Positions 7,902 to 15,452 are shown, counted from the stretch's first letter. The stretch: DNA of 16,628 nucleotides from Maritimibacter sp. (GCA_003520545.1 DOUP01000112.1:377-17004), one strand, 5' to 3'. Made by a program: numbers and translations. Notes: a model not told the origin generated them from the letters alone.

Positions 7902-8048
7902 GTTCCTCCCTCGGCTTGCGCGTTCGAAGAAGCGAGGCCGTGGGAAAGAGCATGACCGAGGTGCTCAAGAAACATAATGCCAAAAAATGGGCCGCAATTG
8001 TTGAAATATGGGTAATATGACCCAGGGATACACAATTCGGGAGCCGCC
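7902..8048. promoter_or_regulatory. Divergent control region between aldehyde dehydrogenase-liv operon and AraC gene
   Basis: This 147 bp region separates start codons that point away from each other, so both promoters and the operator for the AraC-family regulator are expected here. It has an AT-rich core (about 7965-8020) in otherwise GC-rich DNA. An inverted repeat TGGGT-N6-ACCCA lies at 8009-8024, and a TAATAT box (8013-8018) sits within it and could be a -10 element; I could not find a convincing -35 at proper spacing for either strand. The role of the repeat is inferred. Confidence 0.55.
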
Positions 8049-8939
8049 ATGTTCGATTCGCCATCTTCACGATTCCGTGCCGGGCACATTGAATGTGGTC
8101 TTCAAGAGCGTGTCGTCGGAGCAAGATCGGCCGCAGCAAGTTACGACTGGTTTGTCTTCTATCTCGACAGCGGTCAGGCCGTCGCAGAGACACATGACGG
8201 GGATTTCGAAATGTCTGGCCCGGCTTTGCGATGGGGGCCGCTCGACGAACACACGCGGCTTCGTGTCTCGGCGGGTGGGGCGGGGTATTACCTCTTCTTT
8301 GGCACGACCATTTTCGAGGATGCTATTGGTCTCGCTGCCGAAGGAGCGGACCTCAGGGTCTTCGCGTCACAGCACCTCGTCACCTCCTTTGGCCGCAGCG
8401 ACACCTTGGGTCAGCGTCTGGACAGCCTGTTCCAAAGGATCACGGCCGAGGCAAGCGCCCCGCAATTCGGCACCGAAATCGCGATCTCGGCTTATATCAG
8501 ACTACTTCTGGTTCTCTTCTGGCGCAGTGTCGACCGGGACATCACACCTCAAGAACCGGGGCGTCAGGGGTTGGGCGAGATCAACCTCTTCCGAAATCTC
8601 GTCGAGGCGCACTTTAGAGCGCGGTGGCAGGCGCGCCATTATGCCGACGAGATGGGGATCAGCTATGATCGCCTCCACGACCTCTGCGTGCGCATGGTGG
8701 GCAAGCCGCCCGCGCGGCTGATCCGCGAGCGTTCACTCCATGAGGCGCGTGTGCTCTTGCACCGCACGTCGCTTTCTGCCGAGCGGATTGCGGCGATGCT
8801 TGGGTTCTCATCCGCCAGCCAGTTCAATCACTTCTTCAAGTCCATGACCGGCGAGACACCGGGCGCGTTTCGCAAACATGCCCTTGGAACGACCTCTGAC
8901 AAGGAAGACGCATTGGAGCGGTTTTCAGATTGGCCTTGA
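8049..8939 (+). CDS. AraC-family transcriptional regulator
   Basis: DNA-binding regulator of 296 aa. The N-terminal half (about 1-165) looks like a cupin-type ligand-sensing domain (strands around FEMSGPALRWGPLDEHTRLRV), though it is not close enough for me to name a ligand. The C-terminal AraC domain spans about 178-278, with two helix-turn-helix units: ARHYADEMGISYDRLHDLC (195-213) and the conserved signature AERIAAMLGFSSASQFNHFF (244-263) followed by KSMTGETPGAFRK. The start ATG has GGGAG about 5 nt upstream. It is transcribed away from the aldehyde dehydrogenase-liv operon with a 147 bp shared region, the standard arrangement for a local regulator, so it most likely activates that operon in response to its substrate or product. 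Confidence 0.93.
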   Translation: MFDSPSSRFRAGHIECGLQERVVGARSAAASYDWFVFYLDSGQAVAETHDGDFEMSGPALRWGPLDEHTRLRVSAGGAGYYLFFGTTIFEDAIGLAAEGADLRVFASQHLVTSFGRSDTLGQRLDSLFQRITAEASAPQFGTEIAISAYIRLLLVLFWRSVDRDITPQEPGRQGLGEINLFRNLVEAHFRARWQARHYADEMGISYDRLHDLCVRMVGKPPARLIRERSLHEARVLLHRTSLSAERIAAMLGFSSASQFNHFFKSMTGETPGAFRKHALGTTSDKEDALERFSDWP

Positions 8940-8959
8940 GCGGATACCCCGCGCCGCTC
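8938..8959 (+). other. Hairpin overlapping the AraC-gene stop, weak terminator candidate
   Basis: GAGCGG at 8938-8943 and CCGCTC at 8954-8959 can pair around a 10-nt loop immediately at the stop codon. No T-run follows, so it is at best a weak or Rho-assisted 3' end. Confidence 0.3.
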
Positions 8960-9086
8960 GTCGGACGTGGGGGCAGAGCACCGCCTGCGACCTTCTACAA
9001 CCACCAACATCCTCACGCTGCCCGCGGCGGCAAGCCCCCTGCGCCGGTTGTTGGCAGAGAAATGACATCAACCAACCCGATCAGCA

Positions 9087-9113
9087 GGTGCAACGAATAG
9101 CTTGAGTTGCACC
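9087..9113. repeat. Perfect 8-bp inverted repeat in convergent intergenic region
   Basis: GGTGCAAC (9087-9094) and GTTGCACC (9106-9113) are exact reverse complements around an 11-nt loop. GATC at 9079-9082 and 9115-9118 could extend the pairing across an asymmetric bulge. It could act as a shared transcription end for the two convergent genes or as a protein site. Confidence 0.5.
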
Positions 9114-9130
9114 AGATCCCGTCCAACGAT

Positions 9131-9180
9131 CGGGGTGTAGCTCAGTCAGGTCAGACCGTTCAGCGGTAAGAATACCCCGA
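9131..9180 (+). pseudogene. tRNA-like remnant (tRNA-Pro-like 5' half joined to a 3' acceptor strand)
   Basis: CGGGGTGTAGCTCAGTCAGG at 9131-9150 reads like the first 20 bases of a tRNA: 7-nt acceptor strand beginning with C (as in bacterial tRNA-Pro), TA, and a GCTC D-stem with AGTCAGG loop. The D-stem partner, anticodon arm and T-arm are not there. About 20 nt later ATACCCCG (9172-9179) pairs with CGGGGTGT (one G-U), with A next in the discriminator position but no CCA. It looks like an internally deleted tRNA gene. Chance resemblance cannot be excluded. Confidence 0.35.
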
Positions 9181-9264
9181 AAGCACCCGTGTCCGCATAG
9201 AAGGTCAATTCATCCTGACCAGCCGGAGATCAGTGCGACGACAGTACGAGGTTTGCTTTTACTT

Positions 9265-10266
9265 TCAGGAGGCCGGACGCCGCCGCTCCCCGGGGCCAAG
9301 TCTCGGGTTGCCGCCGTAGGTTCGCTCCTCGATTCCGATCGCTCCAAGTTCGGCTTCGCAGGTCGACAGAAATGCCGCTTCCGCGTCTGATTGTCGTCGA
9401 GCCGGGTTGGTGACCAAGTATATATTGACCATTGGAAGTTCGTCATAGGGCGGAACCTGGCGAATATGCCCCCCACGTTCGTCTTCTTCTGCGACATGAA
9501 TCGGCAAGGCGCCGATACCGACATTCGCCATGATCATACGTCGTATCTCGTTGAGACTGGACGAAACCCCACGCCAACTGTTGGCAAGACCGGCGCGTGC
9601 CCGAAGCTGCGAAATAGCCTCAAGCGGCCCGCCCTCCGCCTCGGTCTGGAAGGCGACGAACGGCTCATTCTCGATATCGTCCAAAGTGATTTCAGCAGCG
9701 TCGAACAAAGGGTGCCGCGCGCCGCAATACAGGCCAAAGAATTCACGATACAGCACCATAGCGTTCAGGTTCTGAATCTCTTCGGACAGAAGGCAAATCC
9801 CGAAACTGGCGCGGTTCTGTGAGATCATGGTGACGACATCTTCACTTTCGGTCACGGAAAACGCGTAGGTGACCTGTGGGTGCGCCTGCGCAAACTTGCT
9901 AAGAATGTCGTCAAAATGCTTCGACTTGACCGAACTGGTCGTGGCGATCGACAAATGCCCCCGCAGATTGCCTTGGTCCGTATCCATGAGGGACGGAAGC
10001 TGGGAAATCGTGCCGAAGATTCCAGCACATTCGGCGTAGAGGGCCTGACCCGACCGGGTGACGGAAAATTCGTTTGGTTTTCTGATGATAAGCTGTTTGC
10101 CAGTGGATTCTTCCAGCCGCTTCAAAGCCGCTGAGACCGTTGGTTGTTTCAGACCGAGCGTATCTGCAGCCTTGGATATCCCGCGCTGGTCGACAATGAC
10201 CATGAACGTGCGCAGCAAGTTCCAGTTGAGATTCCAAGGGAAGCGTTGCTGTTGCGGTAGCTTCAT
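9265..10266 (-). CDS. LysR-family transcriptional regulator
   Basis: DNA-binding regulator of 333 aa. The winged helix-turn-helix occupies about 14-75, with LRTFMVIVDQRGISKAAD (18-35) and the recognition part KQPTVSAALKRLEESTGKQL (40-59), followed by the LysR linker helix. The rest (about 100-310) is the two-lobed effector-binding domain, starting GHLSIATTSSV. A basic tail of roughly 20 residues extends past the usual end. It is divergent from the amino-acid-type ABC/aminotransferase operon across 141 bp and is probably its regulator, responding to the imported compound. The start at 10266 keeps the whole HTH but has no clear Shine-Dalgarno sequence; no better in-frame start exists. Likely weak translation is typical of autoregulated LysR genes. 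Confidence 0.94.
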   Translation of the reverse strand: MKLPQQQRFPWNLNWNLLRTFMVIVDQRGISKAADTLGLKQPTVSAALKRLEESTGKQLIIRKPNEFSVTRSGQALYAECAGIFGTISQLPSLMDTDQGNLRGHLSIATTSSVKSKHFDDILSKFAQAHPQVTYAFSVTESEDVVTMISQNRASFGICLLSEEIQNLNAMVLYREFFGLYCGARHPLFDAAEITLDDIENEPFVAFQTEAEGGPLEAISQLRARAGLANSWRGVSSSLNEIRRMIMANVGIGALPIHVAEEDERGGHIRQVPPYDELPMVNIYLVTNPARRQSDAEAAFLSTCEAELGAIGIEERTYGGNPRLGPGERRRPAS

Positions 10267-10407
10267 AGATCATTTCTATATTGATGGTAGGTGATATTTA
10301 TTTGCGCAATGTCATGCGGCAATGCAAGCTTTTTCGATGAGTGGCTACAAGCCGCCAAGAAACCCAAGGGCAACGCACCCGAAATTAGACCAACAGGAGA
10401 AATCAAG
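10267..10407. promoter_or_regulatory. Divergent control region between LysR gene and amino-acid-type ABC operon
   Basis: This 141 bp AT-richer region should contain the promoter of the downstream operon and LysR operators. Visible structure: ATAT-N12-ATAT with a TTGATGGTAGGTGATA core at 10278-10297, close to a LysR T-N11-A layout; the palindrome TTGCGCAA at 10302-10309; and two GCAATG copies nearby (about 10306 and 10319). The ribosome site AGGAGA (10395-10400) sits 7 nt before the ATG at 10408 and supports that start over the in-frame reading from 10291. I cannot assign -35/-10 boxes with confidence. Confidence 0.55.
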
Positions 10408-11184
10408 ATGACTTTTCGCCGAACCATGCTGAAATCGGCCGTCGCCGCAGCCGGTATTGCGCTTCTGGGGCTGTCGCCAGCCACCGCTGATGAACTGGAG
10501 ACCCTCAAGGAAAACGGGGTTATCCGAATTTCCATGTCGGGGGCATATCCTCCGTTCAATTTCGTCAACGATGAAAACGAGGTTGTCGGGTTCGACCCCG
10601 CGATCGGGACTGAAATTGCCAAACGGATGGGGCTTGAAGCCGAAATCGTTACGACCGCTTGGGATGGTATCATTGGCGGACTGTTGGCCCAAAAATATGA
10701 TGCCATCGTCGGGTCCATGACCATCACGGAAGAGCGCGATGAAGTCGTCGACTTTGTCGGTCCCTACTATTCGGACAAGCGCGCAATCTTCACCAAACCA
10801 GGTTCGGGCATCACGTCGCTGGACGACTTGGAGGGCAAGAAGATTGGCCTGACGCTCGGCGAGACGCATGAGGACTGGGCCCGCGATAGAGGCTACAACG
10901 TGAGCACCTACAAGGGCCTGCCGGAATTGCTCCTGGAGCTTGAGAACGGGCGCGTCGACGCCATCGTGAACGACTCAATCGCCGCAATTCTTGCAATGAC
11001 CGAAAAGGGGCAGGAATTCGAAATGTTCGCTGACCCGACAACCGAACCTTTTGGCGCTGGCATCGCCATCCGCGAAGGTAACCCGGAATTGGCGGCCGCG
11101 ATGCAAGAGGCTCTCGACTCGATGATGGAAGATGGCACTTATCTTGCCATGGCCGAGAAATGGATTGGCGCGGATATCCGCTAA
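10408..11184 (+). CDS. Amino-acid-type ABC transporter substrate-binding protein (SBP_bac_3)
   Basis: Periplasmic receptor of a polar amino acid/opine-type importer, 258 aa. It has a Sec-type signal peptide: basic MTFRRTMLK, a hydrophobic AVAAAGIALLGL core, and likely cleavage after ATA (A27|D28). The mature domain has GAYPPFNFVNDENEVVGFD, DGIIGGLLAQKYDAIVGSMT and TEERDEVVDFVGPYY, the standard motifs of family 3 binding proteins, and the glycine-rich DDLEGKKIGLTLG hinge region. Length is normal. A good AGGAGA site sits 7 nt before the ATG. It is followed by a hairpin and then the two permease genes. The ligand is likely an amino acid or related cation/anion; its identity is unknown. Confidence 0.95.
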   Translation: MTFRRTMLKSAVAAAGIALLGLSPATADELETLKENGVIRISMSGAYPPFNFVNDENEVVGFDPAIGTEIAKRMGLEAEIVTTAWDGIIGGLLAQKYDAIVGSMTITEERDEVVDFVGPYYSDKRAIFTKPGSGITSLDDLEGKKIGLTLGETHEDWARDRGYNVSTYKGLPELLLELENGRVDAIVNDSIAAILAMTEKGQEFEMFADPTTEPFGAGIAIREGNPELAAAMQEALDSMMEDGTYLAMAEKWIGADIR

Positions 11185-11194
11185 GACAAATTTT

Positions 11195-11220
11195 CCCCCG
11201 TTCCGTCCTTGGGGCGGGGG
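11195..11220 (+). other. G/C hairpin after the binding-protein gene (attenuator or stabiliser)
   Basis: CCCCCG at 11195-11200 pairs with CGGGGG at 11215-11220 with a 14-nt loop that could pair further. It lies 11 nt after the stop, in the 122 bp gap before the permeases, and lacks a T-run. As at the liv operon, this is the usual place for differential expression of binding protein over permeases. Confidence 0.45.
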
Positions 11221-11306
11221 CCTTCACCATATCCCGAGTTCCAATGCGGGCCGCAGCTGTTGAGGCTTTCGGACACGCTTTGGATGACTGTCTCAAGGAG
11301 TGAGAA

Positions 11307-11954
11307 ATGGACATCGAGCTGATGCTCAAGGTTTACCCGTTCTTTCTCAAGGCGGCTTGGATCACAATTCTCCTGTCGGTTCTGACAGCAGGTCTCGGCC
11401 TGATCTGCGGGATATTGGGCGCATCGGCCCGTCTGTCGCGCTTTTCCATTGTGCGGTTTCTCGGCGCGGCCTATGTCAGCGTGTTTCGTGGTACGCCAGC
11501 GCTGATCCAGCTCTTCATTCTATATTTCGGCGGCCCCCAAATTGGCATTCAACTCGATGCTTTCGAGGCCGGCGTCATTGGCCTCGGCATCAACGCGGGA
11601 GCCTACATGACCGAGACAATTCGGGGTGGGATCATCTCGATCGACCGGGGGCAGCGTGAAGCAGCCCGCACTCTGGGGCTGAGCCGTTGGCAAACCACCT
11701 ACAAAGTCATCTTGCCACAGGCGGCGCGATTGCTGGTGCGCCCGCTTGGCGTGAATCTGAACATGCTGATCAAGGCAACAGCCTTGGTGGCCGCGATATC
11801 CGTTATTGAACTCACCTACACTGCGCAGCGCTATATCGGCTCGACCTACAAGCCCTTCGAAATGTTCCTGCTCGCAGGGGTCCTTTACATGATCATCATC
11901 TATGCGACAGGGCGCGGCGTTGCCTGGCTCGATCGCAAGGTGCGGATCAACTGA
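11307..11954 (+). CDS. Amino-acid-type ABC transporter permease (HEQRo-type TM1)
   Basis: Inner-membrane permease of 215 aa, typical of the His/Glu/Gln/Arg/opine family. Hydrophobic segments lie around 13-35, 52-60, 66-78, 85-110, 155-172 and 185-203. The RGTP motif (61-64) before the second membrane segment and the EAA coupling loop from EAARTLGLSR (118-127) through to Gln138 are conserved, indicating contact with the ATPase. The ATG has AAGGAG upstream. The downstream permease starts after 17 bp, and the two probably form a heterodimer. Confidence 0.95.
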   Translation: MDIELMLKVYPFFLKAAWITILLSVLTAGLGLICGILGASARLSRFSIVRFLGAAYVSVFRGTPALIQLFILYFGGPQIGIQLDAFEAGVIGLGINAGAYMTETIRGGIISIDRGQREAARTLGLSRWQTTYKVILPQAARLLVRPLGVNLNMLIKATALVAAISVIELTYTAQRYIGSTYKPFEMFLLAGVLYMIIIYATGRGVAWLDRKVRIN

Positions 11955-11971
11955 TCGAGAAGGAAAATTAG

Positions 11972-12628
11972 ATGGGTCTCGATTTTTCGATTGTTCCCGA
12001 CTACCTGGACATCATTTTGCTTGGTGTCGCCTGGACAATTGGCATCACCGTAGCCTCCGCTCTTTTGAGTTTTGTCGGTGGCATCTTTTTCGCCGTCATC
12101 GCGCTCTATTCACCATGGATCATTCGTCAGCCGTTCCGGTTGATCGAATGGGTGTTCATGGGCACGCCATTGCTGCTGCAACTGTTCCTGATCTATTTCG
12201 GGCTGGTGCAGATCGGCATCGACCTTCCTGCTTTTGTGGCCGGGATTATTGGGCTTGGGCTGCACTTTGCGGTCTATAATTCCGAATTGATTCAAACGGC
12301 TATCCTCGCGGTGGACAAGGGTCAAATGGAAGCGGCCCGCACGCTGGGACTGAGCCGCGGGGAAGCATTGCGAAAGGTGGTCGTGCCGCAAGCCGTAAAC
12401 GCGGTTATTCCGCCAATCGGCAACAACATGATCGCGCTTTTGAAAGACAGCGCGCTGGTGTCCGTGATCGGCGTGAGCGAACTGACGCTCTCGGCCCAAC
12501 GCGTCATCGGCAAGACCTATCGCCCCTTCGAGTTCTACCTCGTCGCCGCGGCGTTCTACTACGTCATTAATCTTTGCATGGAGTGGGTGCAGCGCAAGAT
12601 CGAGCGCCGCATTGCCGTTTCCCGCTGA
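11972..12628 (+). CDS. Amino-acid-type ABC transporter permease (HEQRo-type TM1)
   Basis: Second permease, 218 aa, homologous to the upstream one. Membrane segments lie about 15-45, 52-80, 86-110, 155-172 and 185-203. The MGTP variant (63-66) replaces RGTP, and the EAA loop is EAARTLGLSRGEALRKVV (120-137) followed by PQAV. The protein ends with a basic tail, ERRIAVSR. AAGGA upstream supports the ATG at 11972. The spacing of 17 bp to the first permease and 15 bp to the ATPase indicates one transcript. Confidence 0.95.
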   Translation: MGLDFSIVPDYLDIILLGVAWTIGITVASALLSFVGGIFFAVIALYSPWIIRQPFRLIEWVFMGTPLLLQLFLIYFGLVQIGIDLPAFVAGIIGLGLHFAVYNSELIQTAILAVDKGQMEAARTLGLSRGEALRKVVVPQAVNAVIPPIGNNMIALLKDSALVSVIGVSELTLSAQRVIGKTYRPFEFYLVAAAFYYVINLCMEWVQRKIERRIAVSR

Positions 12629-12643
12629 CAAACGAGGCTCGAG

Positions 12644-13414
12644 ATGACCGAACACACACACTTCGTTGAAATCCGGCACGCGCAGAAATCCTACGGGGCG
12701 CTCGAGGTGCTCAAGGACATCAGTCTGAATGTCGAGCGCGGCCAGATCGTGGGCATTATCGGATCGTCCGGATCAGGAAAATCCACGCTACTGAGAGCAA
12801 TCAACGACCTTGATCCGCTGACGGGCGGCGAAGTCTGGCTGGATGGCATCCAGGTCAACAAATCACTGCCGCACCGACAATATGAAAAGCATATCAACGC
12901 GATGCGCCAGCAAATCGGGATGGTGTTTCAGCATTTCAACCTATTTCCACATATGACCGTGCGCGAGAACGTGGCTATGGCACCGAAGCTTCTGAAGGAG
13001 ATTTCGAAAGAAGAAGCCAATCAGCTGGCCGCGGAACAGCTCGACCACGTCGGAATGCTGGAGCGGATCGACTACTACCCGTCGCAGCTTTCGGGCGGCC
13101 AAAAGCAACGCGTCGCGATTGCGAGGGCGCTGGCGATGAAGCCAAAACTGATGCTTTTCGACGAAGCGACGTCCGCGCTCGACCCAGAACTCGTCGAAGA
13201 GGTCAACCAGGTCATGAAAAAGCTCGCTGAAGAACACATGACGATGATCATCGTCACGCACGAGATGGATTTCGCGGCCTCGGTCTGCGACCGGGTGCTT
13301 TTCATGGACAAGGGCGTCGTCGTTGAAGAAGGACCGCCCGAGGTCGTCCTTGAGAACCCGAGCCAGAAACGCACACGCGAATTCCTGCGCAAACATATCG
13401 AAGGTGCGTCGTGA
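12644..13414 (+). CDS. Amino-acid-type ABC transporter ATP-binding protein (GlnQ/HisP-like)
   Basis: Cytoplasmic ATPase homodimer subunit that powers the two permeases, 256 aa. All motifs are canonical: Walker A GSSGSGKST (40-48), Q-loop Gln96 in VFQHFNLFPHMT, signature LSGGQ (149-153), Walker B LMLFDEATS with Glu174, D-loop SALD (177-180) and switch His206 in VTHEM. KSLPHRQYEKHINAMRQQ (73-90) is the insertion found in some opine/histidine-type ATPases. Its stop codon overlaps the next gene's GTG start as GTGA, so the aminotransferase is translationally coupled to transport. Confidence 0.96.
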   Translation: MTEHTHFVEIRHAQKSYGALEVLKDISLNVERGQIVGIIGSSGSGKSTLLRAINDLDPLTGGEVWLDGIQVNKSLPHRQYEKHINAMRQQIGMVFQHFNLFPHMTVRENVAMAPKLLKEISKEEANQLAAEQLDHVGMLERIDYYPSQLSGGQKQRVAIARALAMKPKLMLFDEATSALDPELVEEVNQVMKKLAEEHMTMIIVTHEMDFAASVCDRVLFMDKGVVVEEGPPEVVLENPSQKRTREFLRKHIEGAS

Positions 13415-14763
13415 CCGACAAGGCTTCCTACCTGTTCTACCAGTCCCGCAGTCCACGTCCTTTTCTGGATTACGGCGACGGCATCTACTTGTTCGACGAA
13501 AGCGGCAAACGCTACATCGACGGGTCTTCCGGGGCGATGGTTTCGAATATCGGTCATTCTAACCCGCGCGTTCTGGAGAAGATGAAGGCGCAAATGGACA
13601 GAGCGACTTTCGGCTATCGGCTTCACTTTCGCACCCACCCGTCCGAGGGCTTGGCGGCCAAAACCGTCGCCATGACGCCCGAAGGACTTGATCGGGTGTT
13701 CTTTGTTTCGGGCGGTTCGGAGGCCGTGGAAAGCGCGATGAAGCTCGCGCGGCAATACGCCCTCACGCAGGGACAAAGCAGTCGCTACAAGGTGATTTCC
13801 CGCTTCCCGTCCTATCACGGCTGCACGTTGGGGGCGCTTGACCTGACGGGGTACGATCCCTTGCGTGAACCCTTCGCACCGATGATGGAGGGGATGCCAA
13901 AGATCGCCGCACCGGCGACCTATCTCGACCGCGACAATCTCAGCGACGAGGCGTCCGGCCTGAAATACGCGGAGCTCTTGCGTGACCGGATCCTGGAGGA
14001 AGGGCCTGAAACCGTGCTGGCGTTCGTGATGGAGCCCATCGGAGGAGCCTCCACAGGCGCTTTGGTCGCACCCGACAGTTACTATGGCCGCGTGCGCGAG
14101 ATCTGCGACGAGTTCGGCGTGCTTCTGATCTATGACGAAGTCATGACCGGCGCGGGACGCACGGGCAAGTTCCTCGCTGCGGAGCATTGGGGCATAACGC
14201 CAGACATCGTCGCTTTGTCCAAAGGCTTCGGCGCGGGCTATGCGCCGCTCGGGGCAATCATTGCCGGCGCTCGGCTTGTCGAGCCGGTGCTGGACGCGGG
14301 CGGCTTTGCGCATGGTTTCACCTACGCGGGAAACCCACTCGCCTGTTCTGCAGGTCTCGCTGTCCTTGAGGAAATGGAAGAACAAGGTCTGATCGAGAAT
14401 GCTGCCCGCATGGGCGAGGTCCTGATGTCAGAATTGCGGGACCTCATGGACCGTTACCCCTTTATCGGCGATGTGCGGGGAAAGGGGCTTCTGACGGCCT
14501 TCGAATTCGTGGCGGACCGCACCACGATGGAGCCTCTCGACCCGAAGCTTAACGCCTATGATCGACTGGTGGAGCTGGCCTATGAGCGCGGGTTGATCAT
14601 CTATTCTCGCCGGACGCGCGGGGGCACGGCCGGGGACCATTTCCTGATCGCGCCGCCGTTGATCATTACGCAAGACCAGATCAAGGAGATGATGGAGATC
14701 CTGCGCGACGCATTGGATGCCTTCGCAACAGAGGTGGGCCTTCCGATCGAGGTGGCAGCATGA
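13411..14763 (+). CDS. Class III PLP-dependent aminotransferase
   Basis: Cytoplasmic transaminase of 450 aa, normal family length, moving an amino group from an omega- or beta-amino substrate to an oxo acid. Visible motifs: LFDESGKRYIDGSSGAMVSNIGH (27-49), the phosphate-binding SGGSEAVESA (100-109), SYHGCT (134-139), the MEPI(G) segment near 207, PLP-ring Asp242 in IYDEVMTGAGRTG, and the Schiff-base Lys271 in LSKGFGAGYAPLG. HGFTYAGNPLACSAG (301-315) is the standard partner loop. The start is GTG, and no stronger ATG fits: it overlaps the ATPase stop by 4 nt, and its stop overlaps the next ATG as ATGA. Substrate class is inferred from operon context and cannot be read from the residues. Confidence 0.94.
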   Translation: MTDKASYLFYQSRSPRPFLDYGDGIYLFDESGKRYIDGSSGAMVSNIGHSNPRVLEKMKAQMDRATFGYRLHFRTHPSEGLAAKTVAMTPEGLDRVFFVSGGSEAVESAMKLARQYALTQGQSSRYKVISRFPSYHGCTLGALDLTGYDPLREPFAPMMEGMPKIAAPATYLDRDNLSDEASGLKYAELLRDRILEEGPETVLAFVMEPIGGASTGALVAPDSYYGRVREICDEFGVLLIYDEVMTGAGRTGKFLAAEHWGITPDIVALSKGFGAGYAPLGAIIAGARLVEPVLDAGGFAHGFTYAGNPLACSAGLAVLEEMEEQGLIENAARMGEVLMSELRDLMDRYPFIGDVRGKGLLTAFEFVADRTTMEPLDPKLNAYDRLVELAYERGLIIYSRRTRGGTAGDHFLIAPPLIITQDQIKEMMEILRDALDAFATEVGLPIEVAA

Positions 14764-15452
14764 GGTTGTCCGACAAGCAATGCCGGATGGAAAGCGCCAT
14801 CGCGCACATCAAGGATGGCGATACGGTATTGGTTGGAGGCTTTGGCGTTCCTGGCACACCGATGACACTGCTTCAGGCCCTCGTGAACCATGGGGCGCAG
14901 AACCTGACAGTTATCAAGAACGACGCGAACGAGCCGGGCATGGGGGTCGATCACCTCTTGAGGAACGGCCAGGTCTCTCGGTTGATCACGACGCATCTGG
15001 GCCTAAACAGCCACGCGATTGCCCTGATGAACGCGGGTACGATTGACGTGGAATTCAATGCACAGGGCATTTTGGCAGAGCGGATCCGGGCGGGCGGGGC
15101 CGGCATCGGGGCCGTGTTGAGCGATATCGGAATCGGCACTGAGCTGGCCGAAGGCAAACAAGTGGTCGAGGTCCGGGGTAAGGCCTATCTGGTCGAAACG
15201 GCGATCAGGGCCAATGTGGCGCTGCTTCACGCTGAGCTGTCCGATCCGTTCGGCAATCTCGCTTACGCGGCCACGGCCCGCAATTTCAACCCGCTCATGG
15301 CAATGGCGGCAGATCGTGTGATCGCCGAAACCGAGGCCGTTTTGCCCTTGGGGGCGCTGGCCGCGGATCGTGTCCATACGCCCGGTGTCTTCGTCGACCA
15401 TGTCGTTGAACTCGAGCACCTGTCCGAGGAGTATGCCGTTGTCGAGCGCTAG
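14760..15452 (+). CDS. CoA-transferase family I, subunit A (3-oxoacid/acetate CoA-transferase alpha-like)
   Basis: Alpha subunit of a two-subunit CoA-transferase, 230 aa. Together with the next gene it moves CoA from an acyl-CoA donor (often succinyl- or acetyl-CoA) to a free acid. The CoA-binding glycine loop is VGGFGVPGTP (25-34), followed by KNDANEPGMGVDHLL. Typical later motifs are AERIRAGGAGI, the GIGTELAEGKQVVEVRGK region (about 124-141), and DPFGNLAYAATARNFNP. It starts by overlapping the aminotransferase stop as ATGA, and its end overlaps subunit B by 20 nt. Lineages related by motif include AtoD, ScoA and PcaI; I cannot assign the acid from this subunit alone. Confidence 0.94.
   Translation: MRLSDKQCRMESAIAHIKDGDTVLVGGFGVPGTPMTLLQALVNHGAQNLTVIKNDANEPGMGVDHLLRNGQVSRLITTHLGLNSHAIALMNAGTIDVEFNAQGILAERIRAGGAGIGAVLSDIGIGTELAEGKQVVEVRGKAYLVETAIRANVALLHAELSDPFGNLAYAATARNFNPLMAMAADRVIAETEAVLPLGALAADRVHTPGVFVDHVVELEHLSEEYAVVER

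Larger units (their letters stand above)
8940..9264. other. 325-bp non-coding region between convergent regulator genes
   Basis: No reading frame here looks coding: the frames carry no recognisable domain or ribosome site. The region holds the 3' end hairpin of the AraC gene, a perfect inverted repeat (9087-9113) and a tRNA-like remnant (9131-9180). The AraC and LysR genes both end into it, so it should contain transcript ends for both, yet there is no classic hairpin plus T-tract for either. Confidence 0.6.

Noticed and set aside
9131..9205. Intact tRNA gene
   Set aside because: The first 20 bases look right, but no anticodon stem, T-arm or full-length cloverleaf can be drawn; only a remnant can be supported.
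10291..10407. Longer start for the amino-acid-type binding protein
   Set aside because: It would place 39 residues before the signal peptide; the ATG at 10408 has AGGAGA upstream and begins a normal signal sequence.
13075..14385. Minus-strand open frame of 436 codons opposite the ATPase and aminotransferase
   Set aside because: Composition is His/Arg-rich with no domain, and the plus strand carries full catalytic motifs throughout.
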